From Echiichthys vipera (taxonomy: Eukaryota; Chordata; Actinopteri; Perciformes; Trachinidae), in the NCBI GenBank assembly GCA_963691815.1, contig OY829654.1, positions 25,072,271 through 25,136,270 of the forward strand: DNA of 64,000 bases. The letters are read 5' to 3'. The notes beneath the pieces were generated by a model. That model was given only the letters and a program-made list of their open reading frames with translations. It was not told the DNA's origin and did not search any database. Both the position numbers and the translations under genes were made by a program. Below are positions 52,916 to 64,000 of this stretch, in pieces. Numbering within the stretch: position 1 is the stretch's first letter; each line of letters starts with the position of its first letter.

Positions 52916-55900
52916 TATGTATATAGAGATTTTTCAAGATTTTTCAAGTTTCCAGCCTTGTCGTTGAGAGCAGAGGATCACTGTTAGAAGTTTGTCCTGG
53001 GGAAGTGCAAAGGCAATGAAAATTTGCTATTTAACCAAGATTTTTGCAGCATGGCTGAAATGGGTCCAAGGCAATGCATATGAGGATTGGTGTAGTTAAT
53101 GCAAACAGTTTATCAAACTCTGCATGATGGTAATCAAGTCAGTGGAATCAGACATGCAGGGAGAGAAAGACAAAATTGCCAAGAAAGCCCTTTTATTTCA
53201 GTGTTTAGTGTGTTTACTCATTACCCGGCTTTGTGCTTTCCTTAGCCGGGCAATCTGAAAGCTCATTTGAAGATCCATATTGCAGACGGGCCTCTCAAGT
53301 GCAAGGAGTGTGGCAAACAGTTTACTACCTCAGGTAAGAAGAAGCCAGTATAGATCATATGTTTCTTGAATTCTTTTTATTTCTGTTATATGTTATGCTG
53401 AGGTTGACGTTTTTTATGATTGTAAATTGTCTTTGGGGTTGGGACTTTTAAGTTAGTATGATGCTACGGTGTAAGCACAGTGCTTACACAGGGACACAGT
53501 TAACTGCTCATGCAAACTCACCTTGAACACAGAGTTTCAACTTTAAATGGACTCATCCTTGAAACATACACTACTGTATAATCACCTCCTGATACAGAGC
53601 TGACCTGGGGCGGGTGACCATCGACCATTTTAATGTGGAGTGAACTGCTATCTAATAGCAACTTGATTTTGTAGTTATCTTAGCTTTGAAGCATTTGACC
53701 TAACCTTTGTATGATGGTATCTGCTTTAAAGGAAATCTGAAGAGACACCTGCGAGTCCACAGTGGAGAGAAACCGTACATCTGTATGCACTGCCAGAGAG
53801 CTTTCAGTGACCCCGGAGCTCTGCAGCGGCATGAACGCATCCACACAGGTACTAACACAGCATTCAGAGAGAATCTGCAATTGTGCAAACCCCACACAAA
53901 TATTATCTACATCCTGCCATACCGAGACTTTTAATTCATATTGTACAGGAGAGAAGCCCTGTGTGTGTCTTATCTGTGGCAAGGCCTTCACCCAGGCCAG
54001 CTCGCTCATCGCTCACGTCCGCCAGCACACCGGAGAGAAGCCCTACGTCTGCGATCGTTGTGGCAAAAGGTCAGCAAGCAGATACATCAGTGCTGTTACA
54101 GAAGGCACATTTTTCAAACTCACTTGCACCTGCATTATAACCTGAGACTGTCCAACAAGAAGATTTGGAAATATCTTAAGAGAGAGCAGAGAACATTAAC
54201 TGTTGGATTATAGCTTTATCTTGTGTAGTGTGAATCACAGATCACATGTAGGGGCTTGCTGGTCTACAGTTGAAAAGTAATATCCTGCCATGAAATTCTA
54301 CACAAAAGCTGCAGCTAGAAGTTAGAGAGAATATATGTGTTCTTCTGGAATTTTTGTGAACTGACCTGCTAAAAGCAAATGCCAGGTAAAATGTAGGAAT
54401 AAAGACCAGGAATGCATTTTCTGTCTGTCTTTGGTCAGGTTCGTGCAGTCCAGTCAACTGGCCAATCACATTCGGCATCACGACAATGTCCGGCCGCACA
54501 AGTGTCAGATGTGCAACAAGGCATTTGTTAATGTGGGAGACCTGTCAAAGCACATCATCATTCACACAGGTGAGTGCAACACTTTCCCTCTGTCTCTGAG
54601 CTCACGGCTTTCACACTTAAATCTTCAGCTGATTCCTTTTCTCCATCCGGCTCTCTCTCAGGGGAGAAACCTTTCCTGTGTGATAAATGCGGCCGAGGGT
54701 TCAACCGGGTGGACAATCTGCGCTCCCACGTCAAAACCGTCCACCACGGCAAGGCGGGCATGAAGCGGCTGGTGGTAGCTGGGGGCAGCGCAGACGAAGG
54801 TGCTGATGGGTGTGCAGGGGCAGCCACCTCTGACAGCGAGTTCAACATAGTCACCGTAACCACAGAAGACATCGTCACCCTTGCAAATGAGGCCCTGGCA
54901 GCCAGCGCTGTAGCTCAGCTGACAGGTCAGTGAATTTTCAGTATCCTGACTAATCTTGCACATATCACTCTAAACTTGAGCAGGTCATAAAAGAAGCATG
55001 GAGATGAAAGTGTTTGTTTATTCTGTGTCGTGTGTCTGTTTGCAGTAGTGCCAGTGGCCACTGCAGACGAGACAGAGGCTTTGAAAGCTGAAATCACCAA
55101 AGCAGTCGAGAAAGTGCAAGAAGCAGGTAAGACTGAAAGGAAATACATGATTACACACTGTGCTGCATTTCCACCCTCTGATTTTGAGATGGAACCGCTC
55201 ATTTTTGACCAGCCAGATTTCAGTCCCCTGATCTGTGAACACAGAGGAGCCCCCCAGGGATGAGTGAAAAGCTGCAAACCTAATAACTACATCATGAAAT
55301 CCTCAGATGATACAACCATCATAGGTTTGGAGGATAATGGTTTTTCATAGTATTGTGTAGCATGGTGTGATGATAACCACCTGGGCTTGAATGTTAAAAA
55401 AAACATTTGACCTAAGAGGAGTTGGTAACCACAGGCCTGTGGCTCCGCGTCGTGCCTAACAACGTTCCATAACTCTTTAAAATCACTGTAATCCACGGCC
55501 TCTCGTGGCTTATTGCTAAACTTTATCTGAGCGTTTAAAGGACTTTTTTTTCCCCATGCTGCATAAAAGCTGAGGTTCAAAGTTAAATCTTCACCTTGGA
55601 AACAGCAGTTAAGAAAACAATGTATGACTAGGGATAACCTTTACCAATAAGATTTTGAGCTAAAAAAATAATAATAATAAAATGTTCCTCGACCTAAATC
55701 TAAAAATACACAATAGTTTCATCAAAAGACATAGAGGTTGACAGAGATGTCGGACATTAAAGAGAATGCAGTTTGAGAACTTCTTTCAATTCTTTCTGTC
55801 AATTCTTCTTCTGTTCACAGACCCCAACACCCAGATCTTGTACGCGTGTGATTCATGTGGTGATAAATTCTTGGACGCCAGCTCCCTCGCCCAGCACGTG

Positions 55901-56245
55901 CGCATCCACACAGCTCAGGCCTTGGTCATGTTTCAGGCAGATTCCGACCTCTACCAATACACCACAGCCACCACTGCTGAGGGGGATTCTGCCACAACAT
56001 GGCAACCCACGGCTGAACAAGTCATCCAGGAAGGAGAGCTGATCTTCCGTGCCCAGGATGGAGAAGCAGAGGTGGGGGAGACACAAGAACAAGAAGAAGG
56101 GACAGCAGGGGTGATTGATGAGGAGGGGAGGGCGGATGAAGAGGTGGAAACCCACACTGAGCTGCACACAGAAGGAAAAGAGGAAGCTGCAGCAGAGGTA
56201 GAGGAGGACAAAGAGGAGGAGATGGAGTGTGAGATTCAGGTGTAG
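49190..56245 (+). CDS. zbtb17: BTB/POZ and zinc-finger transcription factor ZBTB17 (Miz-1)
   Basis: Fourteen coding exons join in phase: 49190-49394, 49571-49750, 50278-50592, 51523-51612, 51795-52186, 52309-52451, 52539-52839, 53246-53333, 53732-53848, 53949-54069, 54439-54569, 54662-54925, 55046-55126 and 55821-56245. They give 950 residues, against about 803 in human. The BTB domain is residues 1-110 (GLLCDCTFVVDGVDFKAHKA, VLEFMYTAKLSLSP). The middle is long, acidic and low in complexity, with an AT-hook-like GRGRPPKT and a basic RGRRIRKPPRR. Twelve tandem C2H2 fingers follow from about residue 390, with TGEKP and SGEKP linkers; a thirteenth (CDSCGDKFLDASSLAQH) is set apart near the C-terminus. 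The family binds core promoters such as CDK-inhibitor genes and is turned into a repressor by MYC or BCL6. The tail ends in an acidic run. Confidence 0.95.
49800..49910 (+). mobile_element. SINE tail in zbtb17 intron 2
   Basis: TATTTTCCCCTTGGGTATTA followed by ATAAAGTTTTCTAATCTAATC matches the 3' end of fish SINEs that finish in short tandem words. Confidence 0.5.
52868..52914. repeat. (TA)n microsatellite after zbtb17 exon 7
   Basis: About 46 bases of TA repeat starting 29 bases into the intron. Confidence 0.9.
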
Positions 56246-56956
56246 TCTCTGTGAAGAGTGAATGAAATATTAATTTATACAGGAAATGAAGTGAGTTCAT
56301 GAGAACTCAGGGTTTTTTTCTTTTTTGTTTAAACAAGTCATAATGTTATAAGACTAAACTGCTGAACTGGATTTATAAAATACAACACTTTATAATCACT
56401 TTTAAATTAGAATGTATGGTGAAAAATCAGGTTATTTTCCTGAATGATGATTCAGTAAATATGATTCCAGAGAGGGTTATACTACTTTGTATAGTTTGTT
56501 GTTAGACTTAAATGCAGGACCATGCATTGCCCTTTATATTTAGACAACTCTAACAATACCTATATTCACTTAAAGAAAAAAAACTCTGTTATATTTTCAT
56601 TTCACTTCGATGTGATATGTACATATTCCTTAAATAGTCAAACTATTTTATTGTATTTAGTTGTAAGTATTTTCATGAAAATCACAGAGTATCTACATGG
56701 ATATTGGGGGGGACTAAAGATTTAATTGGGGGGGTAAATACCCCCCTCCTCCTGTTTCCAGAAGCGGGATGACATGTATTCATGTTCTGGCAAACATTGT
56801 AAATGCTGTGCATGTATAATATTTGTATATTTGTTATGTGTCCTCTAAAAAGTCTTAATACCTCTGGTAAAATATAAAAAGGAATATGTGTGGCGATGAC
56901 AGCCTCACCAATTCTCTGTTTCACATTGGTAGAAGTTTTTTCCTGGTCTTGCAGTA

Positions 56957-56962
56957 AATAAA
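56957..56962 (+). terminator. poly(A) signal of zbtb17
   Basis: AATAAA lies about 710 bases after the stop and is followed by a T-rich and G-rich stretch. An A-rich block near 56570 is not a better candidate. Confidence 0.5.
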
Positions 56963-58341
56963 CTGGTCACACTGGTATGAAAACAGTTCCCTGATGGTGG
57001 TATGTCATTATTTAGTCTGTTCATATTAACCCCAGCAAGATGCCCTGTTAGATATCAGTGACAATCCTCACACTCACTGGAATTCATCCCATCATTAAAG
57101 AATCATCGCACAGGCTGCGCTGACATGTGTTGTGCTGTTTTTTTATTTATATGAAACAATATGCTGTCAATTGTCTTTAGGTTTACATTGCCCACAGAAT
57201 ATCTAGAATATTATGGAAGGATTTGTTCCAGTAAGTAATACAATTTATTAAATAAGGACAATAAGCCTTCACCTTTTAATAACTTGTTTTACACATGCAC
57301 TGCATTTAAATAGTTGTCCATCCATCCAAATTATTGGAAAACAGTGCATCTCATAGTAATCATAACTTATCATAACATAACTCATCAATATCAACACTGA
57401 AACTTCCGCAGTTGACTACTTATATTAAAACAATTATTTTATTACAAGTTTTCTGAAATGTTATATATGTTATATAAATATGCAAATTAATGTTTAAAGC
57501 AAACAGTAACAAACTACCCGCAAATATTCAAAGTATATTCACCCAAAGAGAAGGGAGTTCTTTTCTTATGGGGATTGTTTAAATTTAAATTGAGAAAGGA
57601 GTACAACCAGAAAACGTTTTGTATTTATGTCTGTGGAGTAAAATTATGGAATAGTTGAAAGAAGAGCTCAAGCAATGTCCGAACATAAAATTATTTAAAA
57701 AGAGGTTAAAGGGAATGAATGATTCTTGCAGGGCACAGGGATGAGGGTGTTTGATGTTCATTGGGTGTTAATTGTTTATTTATTTAGTTTTTTATTTATT
57801 ATTTTGTATCTGTTTTTTTGTATTTCTTTTTTAGGGAATTATTAAAGTTATATATAATATACTATAATAAACATCATACAACAGTTATATATTTGTTATA
57901 GACATATAAGTAATACATTTAGCTATAGAAAATGATATATTTGGATATGTTAATATATATATAAAATAAGTAAAAAATAAAGTCTATGTTAATAAGTATT
58001 ATGAATTAAGGAGACTTTATTAAAATGAGTGATGGAGAAGGTGTGGGATTAGATAAGTGCAAACTTCTTCCTACTCCTTTTCGAACATGCTTTTCTTTTC
58101 AGCAGATGTTTGTCATGTCATGTATCTAATTATGCTTCCTATTTTGTCTTTTTTTTTTTACATGATCGAAATAAAACATTTAAATCAATCCAATTAGGAA
58201 GTATCAAATAGTATTGTATTAGTATTAAATATGTGCATAAATGTGAGGAACAGCCTGGATATTTGTATTCATCGCTGCACCTCAACCATGGTTAGTTAGT
58301 CAATAAATAATATGGAACTATTGATAAAGATTTTCTTGACT
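56963..58341. other. Intergenic, zbtb17 to ddost
   Basis: Very AT-rich. It includes a LINE 3' end (57550-58200) and no recognisable exon. Confidence 0.5.
57550..58200 (+). mobile_element. LINE 3' end
   Basis: Broken frames read VCGVKLWNS, then LKEELKQCPNIKLFKKRLKG, the usual C-terminus of a fish LINE ORF. The end carries CTTCTTCCTACTCCTTTTCG, AACATGC and GATCGAAATAAAACATTTAA followed by AATCAATCCAAT, a common LINE 3' UTR. An AT-rich stretch separates the two parts. Confidence 0.7.
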
Positions 58342-58471
58342 ACTTCCGGGATTGTCAGCCTTAGAATGAAGCTTCCATCCCATTGGCGGACTAGTGGCCA
58401 GGGTGACGCGTTCCTCTCTGTGATTGGCTGGATCTCGGGGTCAAAGTTGACTCGACTCCTAACGCTGACGT
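58342..58471 (+). promoter_or_regulatory. ddost proximal promoter
   Basis: The stretch just before the ddost ATG (58488) has no TATA box. It holds an ETS-type ACTTCCGG (58342-58349), two inverted CCAAT boxes (ATTGG near 58381 and at 58423-58427) and a TGACGT core (58466-58471) of the CREB, ATF6 or XBP1 type. This fits a constitutive ER gene, but the sites are read by eye only. Confidence 0.4.
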
Positions 58472-58487
58472 CCACTTCTGCAGCAAA

Positions 58488-61400
58488 ATGGCGTCGCTGA
58501 CAGCAGCCGCGCAGACACACCGGTCCGGTTCTTTATCATCGTCCCGAAAACGCAGCGGGATGATAACCGAAAGGAGGTCCGGGCTTCTGGACAACAAGGT
58601 CCTGTTGCTCCTGTCGCTAGCCTCCATGCTGCACTGCGCTCTGGCTGACGGTAAAACGCTGGTGCTGCTGGACAACCTCAACATCAGAGACACACATTCA
58701 ATCTTCTTCCGCAGTCTGGCAGGTTAGTAGGACTTTATTTTTATATTTTCATCCATAAATACCCTCTCCATACTGTTATAAACTCCCCGGTACTGTAAAA
58801 AAGGGGCTATAAATGAGTGTTTTTCGGACTTTATGCAGCTTTAACGCGGCTGCTAACGTTAGCAACTATGACTCGCCAAAGCCCATTCAAGAAACTGGCA
58901 ATTGAATGCATATTACCTCATTTATGGAAGGGTACGTGCTTGGTAATGTTTATCTATTCTGCACTGTCAATTTTACATTTACGGCACACTTCTTGTAACG
59001 TTACACCAATAAATAACAACATACAGTCATCAAACAAAGATCAATCATGGCAGATGCAGTTGATCGAGGCTACATTAGAATACATTCATTTGAATGGGGC
59101 GTTAACATTTTCACATCTGAATTAACTAATGCTATGCATGCATTTCTAACATACTCATTGGGCTAACAAAGTAAATCTCAAAACATTTTCAATGCAAATA
59201 AAATACATTTTCCATATTCAGCATTTACAGTCGTTAAAATCAAATTACCCTTAGAAAAACTGTCCTGACACAAATACACGTGTACAACATTCAAGAGGCT
59301 GTTTATTTGTCAGACAGTTTATACGAGTTAATAGCATTGCTTATCATGCATGTGTTTATAATAATAATGTTCAAAATTGCCATATTTAAAAGATGGCATC
59401 ATACATTTAATCAAGTACTCCTTGACAATGTAACGATGATTTCACATTTTTTCAAATGTAATCTGGGTTTATTATAGTTACTTATTTGTGAATTTTTAAA
59501 AATATTTTTTAAAACTTGTAATCAGGTAATCTGGATTACATGTAATCTGTTACCGTGATTGCATGCTAATATACTGTAAATGGGCTCCCCAATTCATCTC
59601 CAGCTGTTTTGCTTTAAGATGAGATATATACTCATTATTTTTACATTTTGTAGGCGAGGAATTTATACTGTAGAAAGTTAGCCTGAACAAATGCATGATT
59701 TTGAAAAGACAACTTTTTCGGTTATGCTGATGGTTTCACTTGACAAAGGATTATAACTAATGACAGTGTTATTATCTATTGTCAGTGCTTATAGCAAGGC
59801 GGTTATAGTGTAGAGGATCCCAGTCCTTTGGAAATGTAGTGCGCTGCCACTTTCTTTAAGTTTCTGCAAAAATGCACAAGTTTGTCAGTGTTTCAGTGAT
59901 AATGTGTCTCTCCTTTCAGATCGGGGCTTTGACATCACATACAAGACAGCTGATGATCCCTCCCTGTCTCTGATCAAATACGGCCAGTTCCTGTACGACC
60001 ACTTAATCATCTTTGCCCCATCAGTTGAGGGTAAATTTCACACTCTTAATTGAAAATCAAGTTAACAGTTCAGAGGCTAGTGTTTTCCTTGTTGAAAGAA
60101 TGGTATAAATTAAAATTTGCTATGGTCTTTTGCAGACTTTGGAGGAAATATAAATGTGGAGACGATTACATCCTTCATTGATGGCGGAGGCAACGTCCTG
60201 GTTGCTGCCAGTTCCGATATCGGTCAGTTAATTGCCAACTGCTTTGCTTTCAATATTTATAGAAAATGCTATACTATTATTGCATATATTAATTCTCTTC
60301 TCCTGTTACACAGGTGACCCTCTGAGGGAGCTTGGCAGTGAGTGTGGCATCGAGTTTGATGAAGAAAAGACTTCTGTCATTGACCATCACAACTTTGATG
60401 TGTCAGACTCTGGAGAGGTAAACAGAACTCTGTACAGGCAGCAGGCACATCCACTTTGTTTCTCAACACTCCCTGTTGTTACTAACGAGTGATCCTTCTT
60501 GTCCCCAGCACTCCCTGATTGTTGCTGATCCAGCGAACCTGATGAAAGCTCCAACTATTGTGGGCAAACCCACCAATAAACCTGTTTTATTCAAGGGGGT
60601 TGGGTAAGCACAACTGAACACCATAGACATTCAGTATCTTAACACAGTATATATTGTAAAGTAGCAGCAAATACATTCACTCACTTTTTTTATTTGTTTA
60701 TAAATGTTATATATTTACGTTATTAAATTAAATAAGGGACTATTACTTTGAGCAGCTACTCCCTATGCCAACTTTTCACAGAATGGTTGTAGCAGAGACT
60801 TTTGAAGAAAGAGACATTGGAATCTGTTAATTAATGTTAAAAGAGTAACTGCAGTACTGTGACTGACATGCAGTTATCCTCCTTCCTCCTTCAGCATGGT
60901 GGCAGACCCAGAGAACCCTCTTGTCCTGGACATCCTCACCGGCTCGTCTACTTCCTACTCCTTTTTCCCTGACAGGCCCATCTCTCAGGTAACAGTTATG
61001 GCAGATTAGTCATATTTAGAGGAGTTTATTCATAATGATTCTTTGAAGTCCTGAACTTGACAAGAAGCAGCTTATTTGCTGAAGCTCCGGCTCTCCACAG
61101 TATAGACTGGTGGATATTTAACTAGTGGAAAATGCTGTCGTGTTTTCTTCCTGTATCACTGAGCTTTAGCGATGCAAGTGTTTCTGTGGAGAGTCCGAAG
61201 CTATAGAGAGCTCTATTTTATCTGCATTAGAAATGAACTGCACAACATTCAAAGGCAGAATAATTAGAATTGGTCAGTTGTGGTTTGGAAAGACATCAGA
61301 CAAAGTTGCCCCCCCTCCACCATGAACACAGCAAAATAAAAAAATAAAAATTAGAATCCAGGCAGACGGTAGGGTGATGATTGACTTTCATACCATTATG

Positions 61401-63318
61401 CCTTTTATCATCATTGTCTTTGTTTCCAACTAATAATGTATTTTTCACCTTTCCAGTACCCCCATGCTGTTGGCAAGAACACCCTGCTCATCGCCGGCCT
61501 CCAGGCCAGAAACAACGCCAGGGTTGTTTTCAGCGGCTCCATAGACTTCTTCAGTGACGCCTTCTTCAACTCTGCTGTGCAGAAGGCCACACCCGGCTCC
61601 CAGAGGTAGCCTTCAGTGTTCATCACATCCCTCCTTTTTTTATGTCCCATGAATACTTCCAGTTACAATATCAGAACTGCTACTGATGAGCCATGTTTGA
61701 TACATGTTTGGTGTATACCTTACTGTTTAAACTCGTTGAGCTAATTTGAAGAAGATAAGTAGTTTTACACAGCCCGTGGATAAGTATTGAGGCTCATTTA
61801 TGTCCCTTCACATACGAAAATAGATGAGTTAATTTCAAACAATGCAACAGCCACTGCCCCCATACTTCCATGCGTCATTCACGTTTGCATAGATGTTTTG
61901 ACTACATCTCAATTCCGTTCCGTTTTTAATAATGTCTTTGTCGTTTCCTATTTTGTCTCGCTTATATTGGCTACGCTGCCGCCATGATTTCCTGTGGCAC
62001 TGCTCCATTTCTCTCGTATACAAAAGCCTGAACTATTTCCAAAATATTTACATTTGTTCAAACAGAACCTGCTCCAACTGTGTAGTGTGTAATGTGTTCT
62101 TATAAAATATTGATCAATCCAGCTGTAACTTCTGTAATGCAAAAAACTTTAATTTGCATTAGAGGTGGTCCACTGTGAAAATTTCAGCATTGTCCAGTTT
62201 TCAGTGTTTGAAGCCTGCCTCTTTTTGTTGTGGTGTTTGTTAGACACGAGCAGACAGGGAACATGGAGCTGTCAGAGGCTCTGTCTCGCTGGGTGTTCAA
62301 AGAGGCGGGAGTCCTCAGAGTAGGAGCTGTTACCCATCATCCTGTTGGAGAGATCACTCCCCCTGCAGCATACACAATCACTGATCTTGTGGTGAGTTTA
62401 AAATGTCAGCGAGCTACCCCTAAAGATGTGCGTCTCAGCCTGAATGAAGGGCTGTGTATTTTTATGTACATATTTCAATCGGTGTAAAACTCTCCCACGC
62501 AGGAGTACAGCGTTGTCATTGAGATGTTGACGGAGGGCCGCTGGGTTCCCTTCGACGGAGATGATATTCAGCTTGAGTTTGTGAGGATTGATCCCTTCGT
62601 CAGGACTTATCTCAAGAAAAATGGTACGTTGCTTTGGTTTATAGAGCATATACAGTACTAATCTATTCTTTTTAATTCATGCTTGCAGTCTAAATGTGGA
62701 TTTGAGCTGTATGCCTCTTTGCAGTCACAAACTGTATCCACTGTTAATGGTGGCTTGTCTTTTTTTCTAGGAGATAAATATAGTGTTCAGTTCAAGCTGC
62801 CTGATGTGTACGGGGTCTTCCAGTTCAAGGTGGACTACAATCGACTGGGATTCACACATCTCTACTCCTCCACTCAGGCAAGTTAAACAGCAGGTTTACG
62901 TCACTTGGCATTTCCAAAATGAAATTCTGGTATGGTTGTTGAAAAGTGGCAATTATTTTCACTCCCTCTGTAGGCTGTTGCTTTTATTTATTTTTTTATC
63001 ATTTTTAATTTGCAAATATGTCACCTTTTGCCCCACTTGTAAGTTTGCAGGTCAGTTTACTTTCTGAGTACAGCAGCATTAAGACATTCCTCTCAGTTAT
63101 AATGCATTTAAAAACAATGCTTTCATGTATGGTGGCCTAACTTGTACTATTTTGTTTCGCCATCACAGGTATCGGTGCGTCCCCTGCAGCACACTCAATA
63201 CGAGCGCTTCATCCCCTCAGCCTTCCCATACTATGCCAGTGTCTTCTCAATGATGGCCGGACTCTTTGTCTTCAGCATAGTCTTCCTGCACATGAAAGAA
63301 AAGGAGAAGTCAGACTAA
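58488..63318 (+). CDS. ddost: Oligosaccharyltransferase 48 kDa subunit (OST48, DDOST)
   Basis: Eleven exons join in phase: 58488-58722, 59920-60030, 60136-60222, 60314-60417, 60509-60603, 60895-60988, 61457-61605, 62244-62391, 62503-62623, 62771-62877 and 63169-63318. They give 466 residues, against about 456 in human. A basic N-terminus precedes a signal peptide (KVLLLLSLASMLHCALA, about 38-54). The lumenal domain follows: TLVLLDNLNIRDTHSIFFRS, DDPSLSLIKYG, IDGGGNVLVAASSDIGDPLR, GSSTSYSFFPD, QYPHAVGKNTLLIAGLQARN, FVRIDPFVRTYLKK and QFKLPDVYGVFQFKVDYNRL. One C-terminal membrane segment (MMAGLFVFSIVFLHM) ends in the cytosolic tail KEKEKSD. It is an essential non-catalytic subunit of the ER N-glycosylation complex, next to ribophorins and STT3. 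Intron 10 has a GC donor. Confidence 0.97.
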
Positions 63319-63807
63319 TGCAGAAAGACACCGGGGGAGGGATAACAGGATTATAGAATTTAACTTGTGGAGTGAAGAGTTGAAATTGAATGTCTTTCGA
63401 TGGCTTGAATCTTCACACAGGGACTTGGACTGCAGTCCTCCATTAAAAATACTGTTTCTGTTCGGTTATTGGGTAACTCAACTAATTGGGCTTGGAGTCC
63501 AAAAGGAGTGACTATCGCAGTGGTTGGGGATTGTTTGGGGGTTTTTTTGTACTCTGAAATCACACACAGACCTGAAAATGTCCTGAAGTCGGTCAGCGTT
63601 TGTAAAAAAGTTGCTTTACATTTGATAAAACCAACTCCTAAGTAGAGCTCTTGCCATAGAACATTAAAGAAATCCATATCAAAATTTGACCCACATGTTC
63701 TCAATCAGGAAAGTTTATTGTGGTAACTACATGCACTGAAAATGGCAACTGTTAATTTGTTCTGTTTTTTTGAGAAGTGTTTCCAAAAAACTTGGAGTGA
63801 TCTTAAC

Positions 63808-63813
63808 AATAAA
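63808..63813 (+). terminator. poly(A) signal of ddost
   Basis: AATAAA lies about 490 bases after the stop codon. After it the window (63814-64000) shows no recognisable gene. Confidence 0.55.
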
Positions 63814-64000
63814 ATATTGACATTCCACTCGGTAGTAATTGCGGTTCTTTCTGTGACATGACAGCACTCTTGTGATTTCCATAATACATTTAAAGCTGTC
63901 TCCACCTAATAGATGGCCTTTTATTTAATACAGCTACACACTGTGTCTTGATTGTACTGTACTGTCCTGGAAATCAAATATGTTTGTATGGAGAGGATTC

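Overview
The window is nuclear DNA from a ray-finned (teleost) fish. Its genes are spliced, with short GT-AG introns. The non-coding DNA is rich in long CA and TA microsatellites and in fish-type retrotransposon remains: L2-like LINEs, tRNA-derived SINEs, and GATG- or TTA-tailed LINE ends. No bacterial, organellar or viral genes were seen.

Layout from left to right. (1) 863-7567, + strand: fam131c, four visible coding exons; the N-terminus probably lies off the left edge. (2) 9786-24830, - strand: clcnk, a kidney-type CLC chloride channel. I could join all 19 coding exons in phase to a 688-residue protein with no breaks. (3) 28417-33228, + strand: a small secreted C-type lectin gene whose first coding intron holds an L2-like LINE, itself interrupted. 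(4) 33890-38940: repeats, including a foldback sequence and a 2.8-kb DNA-transposon-like element carrying broken gene exons. (5) 40910-44450, + strand: hspb7, a small heat-shock protein, three exons. (6) about 47080-56962, + strand: zbtb17 (Miz-1), a non-coding first exon plus 14 coding exons, 950 residues. (7) about 58340-63813, + strand: ddost (OST48), 11 exons, 466 residues, with one GC-AG intron.

The order and orientations fam131c(+), clcnk(-), hspb7(+), zbtb17(+) mirror human 1p36.13 (ZBTB17, HSPB7, CLCNKA/CLCNKB, FAM131C). This is therefore an ancient vertebrate block, with three visible differences: one CLCNK copy instead of a tandem pair, a lectin gene inserted between clcnk and hspb7, and ddost next to zbtb17. 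The genes do not form one pathway. They serve epithelial chloride transport, innate recognition, muscle proteostasis, transcription control and ER N-glycosylation. I saw no clearly new multi-gene system. The least explained structure is the TA-flanked element at 35869-38699 with its degraded cargo.
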